7,911 nt of DNA from an uncultured Clostridia bacterium (GCA_904501865.1 CAJGCF010000064.1:1-7911); one strand, 5' to 3'; positions 1 through 5,815 are shown, counted from the first letter of the stretch. Numbers and translations are program-made. The notes: generated by a model not told the origin, from the letters alone.

Positions 1-121
1 GCTCGGTCATCCAACCGTATTTGAGAACGGAATCACCGATGAGAGAAAGCATAGCGTAACCGCCGCCAAAGGCGAATGCGCCAACCTTCAGAAAGGTAAA
101 GAACAACTGCAAATAAATCAT
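1..121 (-). CDS. Chromate transporter (CHR) family protein, second of a pair, 3' end outside window
   Basis: Only the first 40 codons are visible. They start at an ATG (119-121) that overlaps the TGA stop of the upstream CHR gene in an ATGA arrangement, so translation is probably coupled. The visible part has a hydrophobic first segment (LQLFFTFLKVGAFAFGGGY) carrying the FGGG motif of the CHR family, followed by the start of the conserved loop. It is clearly paralogous to the N-terminus of the upstream gene. Short-chain CHR proteins commonly occur as adjacent pairs that together make one transporter of about 400 residues; this is family knowledge. The transported anion cannot be told from the sequence: chromate or sulfate is the family label, not a demonstrated substrate here. 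Confidence 0.88.
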   Translation of the reverse strand, partial: MIYLQLFFTFLKVGAFAFGGGYAMLSLIGDSVLKYGWMTE

Positions 122-693
122 TTCGTTTTCTCTCCTTTCGCGCGTGTTTTCTTAATGAAGAATATCGAAAGTCCGAGAACGCCTGCGGCAAGAATGAACC
201 ACACCGACGAAATATGAACGTCAAAAAGCGTGCAGAGTATCATTCCGATACAAGTCACAGAAAATACGATAATGTTTTGAGGCGTTTTTTTCATTTTCTT
301 CAACATTTTAAGACCTGCAGATGCAATGAGATACACCACGCAGATCTGAATGCCCTTGAACGCCGCCGCCACGAGCGTAATCTCCATAAACTGCTCGTAA
401 AAGAGCGATACGAGATACATAATGACAAATGACGGCAGACACATACCTACCGTTGCCACTACCGCGCCGAAAACGCCCTTGAGCTTGTAACCTATGTAGG
501 TCGCTACGTTGATCGCAATAGGTCCGGGGGTGGATTCCGCAATCGCAACCACGTCGAGAAATTCATCGTGATCGATCCAATTTCGTTTTGATATAAATTC
601 GTTTTCAAGCAATGCAATAATGGCGTATCCGCCGCCAAAGGCGAAGCAGCCGATCTTGAGCATTGACAAGAATATTGCAAATAAGATGCTCAT
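118..693 (-). CDS. Chromate transporter (CHR) family protein, short chain, first of a pair
   Basis: A 191-residue integral membrane protein, the usual length of a short-chain CHR protein. Residues 5-28 form the first membrane segment with FGGG at 19-22, and the diagnostic TPGP motif is at 55-58 in the context AESTPGPIAINVATYIGYK. Four further hydrophobic segments lie near 73-96, 105-127, 140-158 and 162-181, and the C-terminus is a Lys-rich cytoplasmic tail. The start ATG (691-693) is preceded by GGAGG (699-703) at good spacing, and a consensus promoter sits at 742-770. The next CHR gene overlaps it by 4 bases, so the two form a small operon and probably a heteromeric transporter. Known CHR members export chromate, but many gut anaerobes carry the family with no known substrate. 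Confidence 0.92.
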   Translation of the reverse strand: MSILFAIFLSMLKIGCFAFGGGYAIIALLENEFISKRNWIDHDEFLDVVAIAESTPGPIAINVATYIGYKLKGVFGAVVATVGMCLPSFVIMYLVSLFYEQFMEITLVAAAFKGIQICVVYLIASAGLKMLKKMKKTPQNIIVFSVTCIGMILCTLFDVHISSVWFILAAGVLGLSIFFIKKTRAKGEKTK

Positions 694-741
694 TTTTACC
701 TCCGAGTTATGTTCGTCAAATTCTTATTTATCGATGAGTTT

Positions 742-770
742 ATTATATCATATTTCTATGAACTTTTCAA
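742..770 (-). promoter_or_regulatory. Sigma-A-type promoter for the CHR gene pair
   Basis: Read on the minus strand: TTGAAA (765-770), a 17-base spacer, then a perfect TATAAT (742-747). Transcription would start near 735, giving a leader of about 40 bases before the ATG at 693. No operator-like repeat is evident in the leader. Confidence 0.85.
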
Positions 771-809
771 CCGATTTGGCTTTTCTTTGCTTCCTCCGAC
801 GCAATTTTC

Positions 810-840
810 GAGGGCTGACCGCTTTGGTCAGCCCTCTTTT
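810..840. terminator. Perfect 11-bp hairpin between the broken small gene and the CHR promoter
   Basis: GAGGGCTGACC (810-820), loop GCTTT, GGTCAGCCCTC (826-836). It begins 5 bases beyond the restored stop codon (842-844) of the upstream minus-strand gene, so its position fits that gene's 3' terminator. However, the T-run (TTTT, 837-840) lies on the plus-strand side. On the minus strand the stem is followed by GAAAATTG, which is a poor terminator tail. It may end or stabilise the minus-strand transcript as a plain stem-loop, or stop antisense transcription from the left. The pairing is certain; the role is inferred. Confidence 0.55.
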
Positions 841-841
841 G

Positions 842-1106
842 TTATGCGTTCTTCGCCGCCTTTTTCATCTCGGCGATTTCCGCTTTCATGGTTTTGATCA
901 GCTCTGCGAGCTTTTCCTCGCATTCCTCTAGTGTCTTGGCGTACACGTTCCTCGATATGCGTTTTTCGTTGACTCTCGTCGAGAATGCCCATGAACGCAT
1001 TGGGATCGGGCTTTCCGTCCTTGGTAGCGGTAAACCCTTCATTTTTACACAGCACACTCCCCTCAAGTGACATGATGCGCATGCTTTCGTATTTTTTCGT
1101 CGCCAT
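842..1106 (-). pseudogene. Frameshifted small gene of unknown function, about 88 residues when restored
   Basis: Translation from ATG (1104-1106), behind an excellent AAGGAGG, reads sensibly (MATKKYESMRIMSLEGSV...) to about THIEERV. It then turns into an Arg/Gly-rich stretch that runs through the downstream hairpin to a stop at 828. In the +1 frame, from about position 943, a coherent Lys/Glu-rich helix appears (VYAKTLEECEEKLAELI...) and stops at 842-844, just before the hairpin. One extra base, or two missing bases, within about 941-950 explains this. The site has no obvious slippery heptamer, so a mutation or an assembly error is more likely than programmed frameshifting. The restored C-terminal third should be a long amphipathic helix or coiled coil. 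The family is not recognised. The 'KTxEExxxKLAELI' pattern faintly recalls the N-terminal linker region of tyrosine integrases, but no catalytic domain follows. No function is proposed. Confidence 0.65.
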
Positions 1107-1113
1107 TGTAACA

Positions 1114-1120
1114 CCTCCTT
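1114..1120 (-). promoter_or_regulatory. Strong ribosome binding site fixing the start of the frameshifted gene
   Basis: AAGGAGG on the minus strand, 7 bases before the ATG at 1106. It supports that ATG rather than the out-of-frame ATG at 1114, which lies inside the binding site itself. Confidence 0.85.
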
Positions 1121-1136
1121 CTAATTTGATGCTTTT

Positions 1137-1165
1137 ATTTTACTATATTTTGCGACTTCTTTCAA
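1137..1165 (-). promoter_or_regulatory. Sigma-A-type promoter for the frameshifted small gene
   Basis: Minus strand TTGAAA (1160-1165), 17-base spacer, TAAAAT (1137-1142). The predicted start near 1130 leaves a leader of about 25 bases containing the AAGGAGG site. An intact promoter and ribosome binding site suggest the gene was functional recently, or that the frameshift is an error. Confidence 0.75.
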
Positions 1166-1302
1166 GGAACTCTTTGTGAATTGAATTTCGAACAAAGGGG
1201 AGAAGCGTAAATATCAGTGTGGCAAAATGACCCATTGATTTTTCGGTATGCTCGCCGAGGCTTTTTCTTTTGTTTTTTCTCAATCTTGCAATCTTGTATA
1301 GC
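1166..1302. other. Intergenic stretch with no supported gene
   Basis: These 137 bases lie between the terminator of the YwaF-like gene and the promoter of the small frameshifted gene. They hold T-rich runs on the plus strand (1261-1280) and a weak inverted repeat CTTTGT...ACAAAG (1172-1177 with 1192-1197) just upstream of the -35 box. I see no open frame with a ribosome binding site, no tRNA and no recognisable RNA. Confidence 0.5.
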
Positions 1303-1346
1303 AAAAGGCTGAGTCAATCGCCTTCTAAAAAGCTTTTGACTCAGCC
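1303..1346 (-). terminator. Intrinsic terminator of the YwaF-like gene
   Basis: On the minus strand, GGCTGAGTCA (1337-1346) pairs perfectly with TGACTCAGCC (1307-1316), followed by TTTT (1303-1306). The 20-base interior can extend into a small inner stem (GCUUU with AAGGC). It begins 8 bases past the TAA stop at 1354-1356. The T-run is short, but the 10-bp GC-rich stem is convincing. Confidence 0.78.
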
Positions 1347-1353
1347 CCTTAGG

Positions 1354-2142
1354 TTAATTCTGTTTTATAAGTCCTTTTTTCTTGGCGTAAAAATGCGCCG
1401 GGAGATAGATGATGAATGCTCCGAGGCAGACTGTCGGTATGTACAGCATCGTGCTGATATACCAGCCGAGCTTTTGGGAAATGGTCTTGAACACGAGGAG
1501 CGGAGAGTTTCTCGGCCCAACGTAAAACATATTTATGTCTCCTGCGGATGCTTTCCAGAACACAAGGTTGATGCAAAACGCAATTACGCACAGCCCAAGG
1601 AATGTATATACAGCGTAGGTGAAGTCCTTGCCTGTTTTCGCAAATCTTCCCGATGCGATAAGATAAAAACCCACGAAAATGAGCGACATATGCCACACGA
1701 ACGCATGCAAGGTCAAGGTCCAATATTCGTGAACTATTCCCGAAGGCTCGATAAATGCCATAAGCCCTCCGAGAAGATTGAACGTAGTCATAAAATTATA
1801 CATTCCGCTCTGTATCTTGCCGCTCTTGAGCAACGGAGCTATTATACACAGGTACATAGGCACGCTACAGAGCTGGAACGGGAATATCCACCACTGATAG
1901 CTACCCTGTCCTATATGATAATAATAGAAAAGCTGTTTATATATCTCGGTTATCGCGAGAAAAACGCCCACGCTTATAAGAGTGATACGATTTTCCCTCT
2001 CACCAACGTTTCTAAGCAAATATGCCGCGATTATACAAACGGCAATGCCTACGAAGGTAAAGGTCAGATGAAACGCTCCGTATGCGGCGGGCTTTTCCAT
2101 TCCCCACGCGGTAGCGTTAATAAAGCTCTCAAGCCAAGCCAA
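1354..2142 (-). CDS. YwaF/TIGR02206 family integral membrane protein (TMEM164-like), TTG start
   Basis: A 262-residue protein with about seven membrane segments (near 24-43, 52-70, 88-104, 114-131, 144-163, 176-196 and 229-249), the size and layout of the TIGR02206 (YwaF, TP0381-like) family. Family-type landmarks are the FPFQLCSVPMYLC stretch (87-99, Cys92 and Cys99) and HAFVWHMSL (146-154, His146 and His151). The animal relative TMEM164 has been reported as a cysteine-dependent acyltransferase remodelling ether phospholipids; bacterial members are uncharacterised, so a lipid role here is inference only. The start is TTG (2140-2142), 8 bases after AAAGGAGGT, with an in-frame TGA directly upstream; the next Met (residue 15) has no usable ribosome binding site. 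It is monocistronic, with its own promoter and terminator. Confidence 0.82.
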   Translation of the reverse strand: MAWLESFINATAWGMEKPAAYGAFHLTFTFVGIAVCIIAAYLLRNVGERENRITLISVGVFLAITEIYKQLFYYYHIGQGSYQWWIFPFQLCSVPMYLCIIAPLLKSGKIQSGMYNFMTTFNLLGGLMAFIEPSGIVHEYWTLTLHAFVWHMSLIFVGFYLIASGRFAKTGKDFTYAVYTFLGLCVIAFCINLVFWKASAGDINMFYVGPRNSPLLVFKTISQKLGWYISTMLYIPTVCLGAFIIYLPAHFYAKKKGLIKQN

Positions 2143-2150
2143 TCAAAGAT

Positions 2151-2159
2151 ACCTCCTTT
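2151..2159 (-). promoter_or_regulatory. Ribosome binding site that decides the TTG start
   Basis: AAAGGAGGT on the minus strand, 8 bases before TTG at 2142. The in-frame stop TGA (2143-2145) rules out any longer reading, so the strong site selects the unusual TTG codon. Confidence 0.8.
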
Positions 2160-2194
2160 GTATAGGTTGCAAAAATCGACAAATTCTACTCTCT

Positions 2195-2223
2195 ATTATA
2201 CTATTTATCAAGGCAAAATACAA
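2195..2223 (-). promoter_or_regulatory. Sigma-A-type promoter for the YwaF-like gene
   Basis: Minus strand TTGTAT (2218-2223), 17-base spacer, perfect TATAAT (2195-2200). It sits between the rnf operon terminator and the gene, giving a leader of about 45 bases, so the gene is transcribed independently of rnf. Confidence 0.82.
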
Positions 2224-2250
2224 CGCCTTATTTCTTAATTTTTCTTAAAA

Positions 2251-2289
2251 CGCAAAAAAGACGCTTGGATCATGCTACAAGCGTCTTTT
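2251..2289 (-). terminator. Intrinsic terminator of the rnf operon (works in both orientations)
   Basis: AAAAGACGCTTG (2256-2267) pairs perfectly over 12 bp with CAAGCGTCTTTT (2278-2289) around a 10-base loop. On the minus strand it is followed by an uninterrupted T-run (six T's, 2254-2259, partly in the stem). The stem begins inside the TGA stop codon (2289-2291) of the last gene. On the plus strand it also ends in TTTT, so it could block antisense transcription too. Confidence 0.9.
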
Positions 2290-2789
2290 CAAAATATCTT
2301 ATCCAAATTTATCCTGCGGATCAGTATGCCCGAAACAATGCCTATAACTACGCCCGCGACCGTTCCCGAAAACAGCAAAACTGGCAGATATAGAAGTATT
2401 GCGGAGGCGTCAAGCATAAAGAACGCCACGGCAACCTGAGCTATATTGTGAGACACGCCGCCCGCCACGCTGACTCCCACCTCCGAGAACGGAGAGAGCT
2501 TTCTGAGCAGACACATTATCACAAGGCTGAAAATCGCGCCGCAAAGAGTGTATATCAACGCAACGATTCCACCAAATATTAGAAACACAGTCAAGGCTCT
2601 TATAATTGATACGATGAACGCCTCACTGACGCCGAGCTTGTAAAGCGTAAACATGATAGCTATATTGGCAAGTCCCAATTTTACGCCCGGAATAGCGATG
2701 AAGGTCGGGATCTGTGACTCCACGAAGGATAATACTATCGCTACGGCGGCAGTCATAGCGAGGAGAGTTAGTTTTTTTGCTTTTTTCAC
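2289..2789 (-). CDS. Gx transporter family protein (PF07456; often named heptaprenyl diphosphate synthase component I)
   Basis: A 166-residue, very hydrophobic protein with five or six membrane segments, the compact size of this family and reminiscent of ECF-type substrate-binding subunits. Family landmarks are PGVKLGLANI (34-43) and GGVSHNIAQV (110-119). The name 'heptaprenyl diphosphate synthase component I' is historical; there are no prenyl-diphosphate-binding Asp-rich motifs, so an enzymatic role is unlikely. The start is GTG (2787-2789) with GGGGG (2797-2801) overlapping the previous gene's TAG stop, implying coupled translation. It is the last gene of the rnf transcript. A partnership with the NusG domain II protein next to it, and a supporting role in flavin- or quinone-linked extracytoplasmic redox chemistry, is inferred from context; the transported substrate is unknown. 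Confidence 0.85.
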   Translation of the reverse strand: MKKAKKLTLLAMTAAVAIVLSFVESQIPTFIAIPGVKLGLANIAIMFTLYKLGVSEAFIVSIIRALTVFLIFGGIVALIYTLCGAIFSLVIMCLLRKLSPFSEVGVSVAGGVSHNIAQVAVAFFMLDASAILLYLPVLLFSGTVAGVVIGIVSGILIRRINLDKIF

Positions 2790-2800
2790 ACGCCTACCCC

Positions 2801-3169
2801 CTATGACACAAGGTCCACGCCGTTCGACGCATTGCCCTTGACTATTACCGTTACCTTATTGGGTAAACAGATTATACTCTGTCCGACGTATTTTATCTTA
2901 CCGCTATGAACACAGGTCTTGTCGGGACAGTCTGCATACACAAGATATGCCTCGCCGCTCTCTATCCTCAGTATATTAGTGCCTCCGTTTAGGGCGTATT
3001 CTCCGTCCTCACTCAAGCTATACTGTGCTACCTGTTCCCCGTTTATCTCCACGCAGACGTTTGTTCCGTCACGCTTCGATAGATACATGATAAGCAGAGC
3101 GCACAAAGAGAGGGAGAGCAATATCACGATAAGGAAAACATCATATCTGATACTTCTTTTCCTTTCCAT
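2801..3169 (-). CDS. Membrane-anchored NusG domain II protein, rnf-associated
   Basis: A 122-residue protein with one N-terminal membrane anchor (about 11-31) preceded by a basic MERKRSIR start, so the rest should face outside. Residues 36-112 match the NusG domain II pattern (PF07009): a beta-rich segment, then CPDKTC (81-86), GKIKYVGQSIICLPNKV (90-106). Three cysteines (81, 86, 101) could form a disulfide or bind a metal. It lacks the NGN and KOW domains, so it is not the transcription factor NusG. The start ATG (3167-3169) follows GGAGG (3179-3183) at 9 bases; a longer reading to 3256 lies wholly inside rnfB and is rejected. It begins 19 bases after the rnfB stop and belongs to the same operon. 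Function is unknown; association with Rnf and other flavin-based redox loci is the main clue. Confidence 0.88.
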   Translation of the reverse strand: MERKRSIRYDVFLIVILLSLSLCALLIMYLSKRDGTNVCVEINGEQVAQYSLSEDGEYALNGGTNILRIESGEAYLVYADCPDKTCVHSGKIKYVGQSIICLPNKVTVIVKGNASNGVDLVS

Positions 3170-3188
3170 ATTGCTCTGCCTCCGATAA

Positions 3189-4004
3189 TTATTTGTGCTT
3201 AGTAGCACCCGTAAAGTCAGCCTCTTTAATGCACTTGATAGGACACACCTCGGCACATTTGCCGCAGCCCGTGCACTTTTCGTAGTCTATTGTCGCAAGA
3301 TTGTTCTCTACAGTTATGGCTTCGTTTGGACAGTTGCGCTTGCAAAGTCCGCAGCCGATACAGCCACCGCTGCAATATTTTTTGGTCAGTGCTCCCTTGT
3401 CGTGATTTGAACAAAGGACTGCGACCTTGGATACGTCGCGTATAAGATGTATCATTCCCTTGGGACACGTGCGAACGCACATACCGCATCCTATACATCT
3501 TGAGCTTATTACCTTAGCTACTCCGTCCTTTACGACGATGGCGCCGTTAGGACAAACAGCCGCACAGTCTCCGTAGCCAAGACACGCGTAGGTGCACATC
3601 TTGTCGCCCGAATAATTCATATTTGCTATTTTGCAGCTTTTGGGACCTTGATAATCATAGCGTTTGGGTATTGCGTTGCAGTTCCCGTTACAAGCAACGT
3701 AGGCAACCTGCTCGACAACGTCCTCCGCCTCGACACCGAGTATCTCGGATATTTGCTTGGCAACGGTATCACCCCCGGGCGTACAAAGATTTACCTTGTC
3801 GCACGAGCCCTCGTAAAGAGCCTTTGCATAACCGTCGCATCCGCTATAACCGCACGCACCGCAGTTCGCGCCCGCAAGGCAGTCACGTATCTGTGCTTCT
3901 TTTTCGTCCCCCTTTATGGAGAAGAAATGCGACGTGAGCGTAAGTATGACTGCGCAGATTATAGCTATTCCCGCGCATATAAGAATAGGTGTTAATATAT
4001 CCAT
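3189..4004 (-). CDS. rnfB: RnfB, electron-entry ferredoxin-like subunit of the Rnf complex
   Basis: RnfB takes electrons from reduced ferredoxin at the cytoplasmic face. The 271 residues contain an N-terminal membrane anchor (about 5-25) and the Fe-S domain LAGANCGACGYSGC with Cys48, 51, 56 and a fourth ligand at Cys74 before PGG. Conserved Cys105, 109 and 124 follow. Four ferredoxin-type motifs come next: CTYACLGYGDCAAVCP (137-152), CIGCGMCVRTCP (170-181), CIGCGLCKRNCP (215-226) and CTGCGKCAEVCP (244-255). This predicts up to five 4Fe-4S clusters. The second ferredoxin pair makes it the longer, clostridial type rather than the short proteobacterial form. ATG 4004 is preceded by AAGGAGG, which overlaps the rnfA stop; the gap between genes is 12 bases. 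Confidence 0.96.
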   Translation of the reverse strand: MDILTPILICAGIAIICAVILTLTSHFFSIKGDEKEAQIRDCLAGANCGACGYSGCDGYAKALYEGSCDKVNLCTPGGDTVAKQISEILGVEAEDVVEQVAYVACNGNCNAIPKRYDYQGPKSCKIANMNYSGDKMCTYACLGYGDCAAVCPNGAIVVKDGVAKVISSRCIGCGMCVRTCPKGMIHLIRDVSKVAVLCSNHDKGALTKKYCSGGCIGCGLCKRNCPNEAITVENNLATIDYEKCTGCGKCAEVCPIKCIKEADFTGATKHK

Positions 4005-4016
4005 ATCTTTACCTCC

Positions 4017-4610
4017 TTACGCCAAAAGGTTTTCGACTATTCCCGAAAATCCGTAGAAGGACATTGCCACGATGGACGCCGCGATCAAGGTTACGGGAAG
4101 TCCCTGAAACGCCTTTGTGGGAGCGTTTGCAGACATTTTGGAGCGCACTCCCGCAAACAGTACCATAGCAAGTAGGAATCCAAGGCCTACGCCGAGAGAG
4201 GATATCATAGCCTCAATAAAGTTATATCCGTCGGTTATGTTATTGAGTGTTACGCCGAGCACGGCACAGTTTGTCGTGATAAGGGGGAGATATACTCCGA
4301 GAGCCTTAAAGAGCGACGGGATAAATCTCTTGAGGATTATCTCGACGAACTGTACGAGTGTGGCGATTACAAGAATGAAAACTATCGTTTGAAGATAAGC
4401 AATGTTGAGCGGAACAAGCAGGTACGTGTATATAGGCCACGTTGCCGCCGTTGCGAAGAGCATAACGAAAGTAACCGCTATACCCATGCCGCTTGCTTGG
4501 TCGATTTTTTTGGAAACTCCGAGGAAGGGACAGATGCCGAGAAACTGCTGTAAAACATAGTTGTTGACCAACACTCCGCCCATCAGGATAAGAATTAATT
4601 CCTTATACAT
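4017..4610 (-). CDS. rnfA: RnfA, membrane subunit of the Rnf complex
   Basis: A 197-residue, six-helix protein of the RnfA/NqrE family. With RnfE it forms an inverted-topology pair in the membrane core of the pump. Structures of Rnf and Nqr show a 2Fe-2S cluster held between the two subunits by four cysteines; the matching residues here are Cys27 (FLGICPFLGVSKK) and Cys115 (ITTNCAVLGV). The start ATG (4608-4610) lies within the last codons of rnfE, an 8-base overlap (ATGTATAA), and AAAGGAG (4618-4624) precedes it by 7 bases inside rnfE, so the two translations are probably coupled. Confidence 0.96.
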   Translation of the reverse strand: MYKELILILMGGVLVNNYVLQQFLGICPFLGVSKKIDQASGMGIAVTFVMLFATAATWPIYTYLLVPLNIAYLQTIVFILVIATLVQFVEIILKRFIPSLFKALGVYLPLITTNCAVLGVTLNNITDGYNFIEAMISSLGVGLGFLLAMVLFAGVRSKMSANAPTKAFQGLPVTLIAASIVAMSFYGFSGIVENLLA

Positions 4611-5307
4611 CTGCGCTCTCCTTTCTGTCGGCTACGGAGCAGCTCTCCTTTGAGCAGCCCTCTGCCATAGCACAACCCTCGCAAGAGAAGGATTTTCTCT
4701 TGACGCCGCCGCGCTTTGCCGTGAGCTTGTTCATCGCCGCGATAACTATACCAAACACCAGATACCCTCCGGGTGCCTGTGTCAGTATCGGTATTTTATA
4801 ATTTTCAAGGAACGGAATAGCTATTCCCGCAAAAGAGCCCGCTCCCAATACTTCTCTGATGATCGCCATTATCAGAAGAGCCACGAGGAATCCGATTCCC
4901 ATTCCAAGACCGTCAAGGATAGAATCTCCGACGGGATTTTTTCTTGCGAACATCTCCGCTCTGCCAAGAATAATGCAATTTACAACGATAAGTGCAAGGT
5001 AAACGCCCAGCATATCGTATATTTCCGGCAGGTAAGCCTGCAAAAGCATCTGCATAGCAGTCACGAAGCTTGCGATTATAACTATGTAACATGGAATTCG
5101 CACTGTGTCGGGAATTATATTTCGAAGAGCCGAAATTACCGCATTAGAGCAAACCAAAACGAAGGTCGCGGCAAAGCCCATTGAGAGCGCCGATATTACG
5201 CTCGTCGAGGTCGCGAGAGTGGGACAGGTGCCCAGAACAAGTATAAGAACGGGGTTTTCCTGAATGATACCGCGAATAAGAATAGAAAGCTTTTTCTTTT
5301 CACTCAT
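4603..5307 (-). CDS. rnfE: RnfE, membrane subunit of the Rnf complex with a cysteine-rich tail
   Basis: A 234-residue homologue of RnfA (RnfE/NqrD family) with six membrane helices. The cluster ligands shared with RnfA are Cys28 (LGTCPTLATS) and Cys111 (IVVNCIILGRAEMFA). After the last helix the protein extends about 35 residues: a basic stretch (KLTAKRGGVKRKS), then SCEGCAMAEGCSKESCS with Cys209, 212, 218 and 223. This tail is absent from the short proteobacterial proteins and could bind an Fe-S cluster or zinc, or be a lineage-specific appendage. The ATG (5305-5307) is one base after the rnfG stop, and its GGAGGT lies in the last rnfG codons. Confidence 0.95.
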   Translation of the reverse strand: MSEKKKLSILIRGIIQENPVLILVLGTCPTLATSTSVISALSMGFAATFVLVCSNAVISALRNIIPDTVRIPCYIVIIASFVTAMQMLLQAYLPEIYDMLGVYLALIVVNCIILGRAEMFARKNPVGDSILDGLGMGIGFLVALLIMAIIREVLGAGSFAGIAIPFLENYKIPILTQAPGGYLVFGIVIAAMNKLTAKRGGVKRKSFSCEGCAMAEGCSKESCSVADRKESADV

Positions 5308-5308
5308 T

Positions 5309-5815
5309 TCAGTTACCTCCCTTCAAGATTTCAAAGGCATCAAAAGCCGCCTTTATTGCTTTTCTGTATCCGTTACAGGTCAAGGTAGCGCCTGATATTG
5401 CGGATACGTCTGTGTAGTTGTCCGAGACCTTACCTGTGTATTGTGTGCCAAGCTCTCCTTCTGCTCCAAGCGTCTCGCTGGATTGGATACATTTAGCTCC
5501 CGTGATCTTACCGTTACCGTCTATACCGCACATAATGACGAGTCCTGATTTGTAGCCCGTTACGGTCATCTGGAATACGTATCCACCGCTTGCTGCCTTG
5601 TATGCCGCGGTGATCTCCTCGGGAAGTCCTGCTGTGTCGATTTTATCAAAGCTCTCGCCCTCGGGCATTACCTCAAGCAGAGCATCCTGCGCTTTTTGCT
5701 CCTGATTGGCCTTAATTATAGGGTCCGCCACCATATTTATGGCGGAGAGCAAAAGTGCGGCACAAAGACATATGATTGAGAGGACTATAGTTGGCATCAA
5801 TTTACTTTTTACCAT
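5309..5815 (-). CDS. rnfG: RnfG, periplasm-side FMN-binding subunit of the Rnf complex
   Basis: A 168-residue protein with a single N-terminal membrane helix (about 8-30) and an extracytoplasmic FMN-binding domain (PF04205). The covalent flavin motif SGATLT is at 141-146, with Thr146 the expected phosphoester-linked FMN site, added by an ApbE transferase. The motif before it reads SSETLGAEGELGTQY rather than the common ETPGLG, and the protein is somewhat shorter than the usual 180-210 residues, so the loop over the flavin looks reduced; the attachment motif itself is intact. The ATG (5813-5815) lies 14 bases inside the end of rnfD, and GGAGGTGTAAAA within rnfD is its ribosome binding site. 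Confidence 0.95.
   Translation of the reverse strand: MVKSKLMPTIVLSIICLCAALLLSAINMVADPIIKANQEQKAQDALLEVMPEGESFDKIDTAGLPEEITAAYKAASGGYVFQMTVTGYKSGLVIMCGIDGNGKITGAKCIQSSETLGAEGELGTQYTGKVSDNYTDVSAISGATLTCNGYRKAIKAAFDAFEILKGGN

Noticed and set aside
941..950. Programmed ribosomal frameshift
   Set aside because: No slippery heptamer, rare-codon pause or internal Shine-Dalgarno-like stimulator is evident at the junction.
842..1106. Integrase or mobile-element remnant
   Set aside because: The restored C-terminal helix faintly resembles integrase linker sequence, but there is no catalytic domain, no attachment-site repeat and no other mobile gene nearby.
842..1114. Complete 90-codon gene starting at ATG 1114 in the second frame
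   Set aside because: That ATG sits inside the AAGGAGG site of the other frame and has no ribosome binding site of its own. Its first 55 residues (many Cys, Arg, Ser) look like out-of-frame translation; only the last third is sensible.
1172..1197. Inverted repeat CTTTGT...ACAAAG upstream of the small gene's -35 box
   Set aside because: Only 6 bp with a 14-base gap in AT-rich sequence; too weak to call an operator without comparative support.
1270..2238. Long plus-strand open frame of 322 codons
   Set aside because: It lies opposite the YwaF-like gene, lacks a ribosome binding site, spans that gene's terminator and promoter, and its translation is Arg/His/Cys-rich with no membrane or domain pattern; the minus-strand frame has clear family motifs.
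2801..3169. Transcription factor NusG
   Set aside because: No NGN or KOW domain, an N-terminal membrane anchor, and only 122 residues; it shares just the domain II insert.
3170..3256. Longer N-terminus for the NusG domain II protein
   Set aside because: The extension lies within the end of rnfB, has no ribosome binding site, and would place a non-signal-like stretch before the membrane anchor; ATG 3169 has GGAGG at correct spacing.
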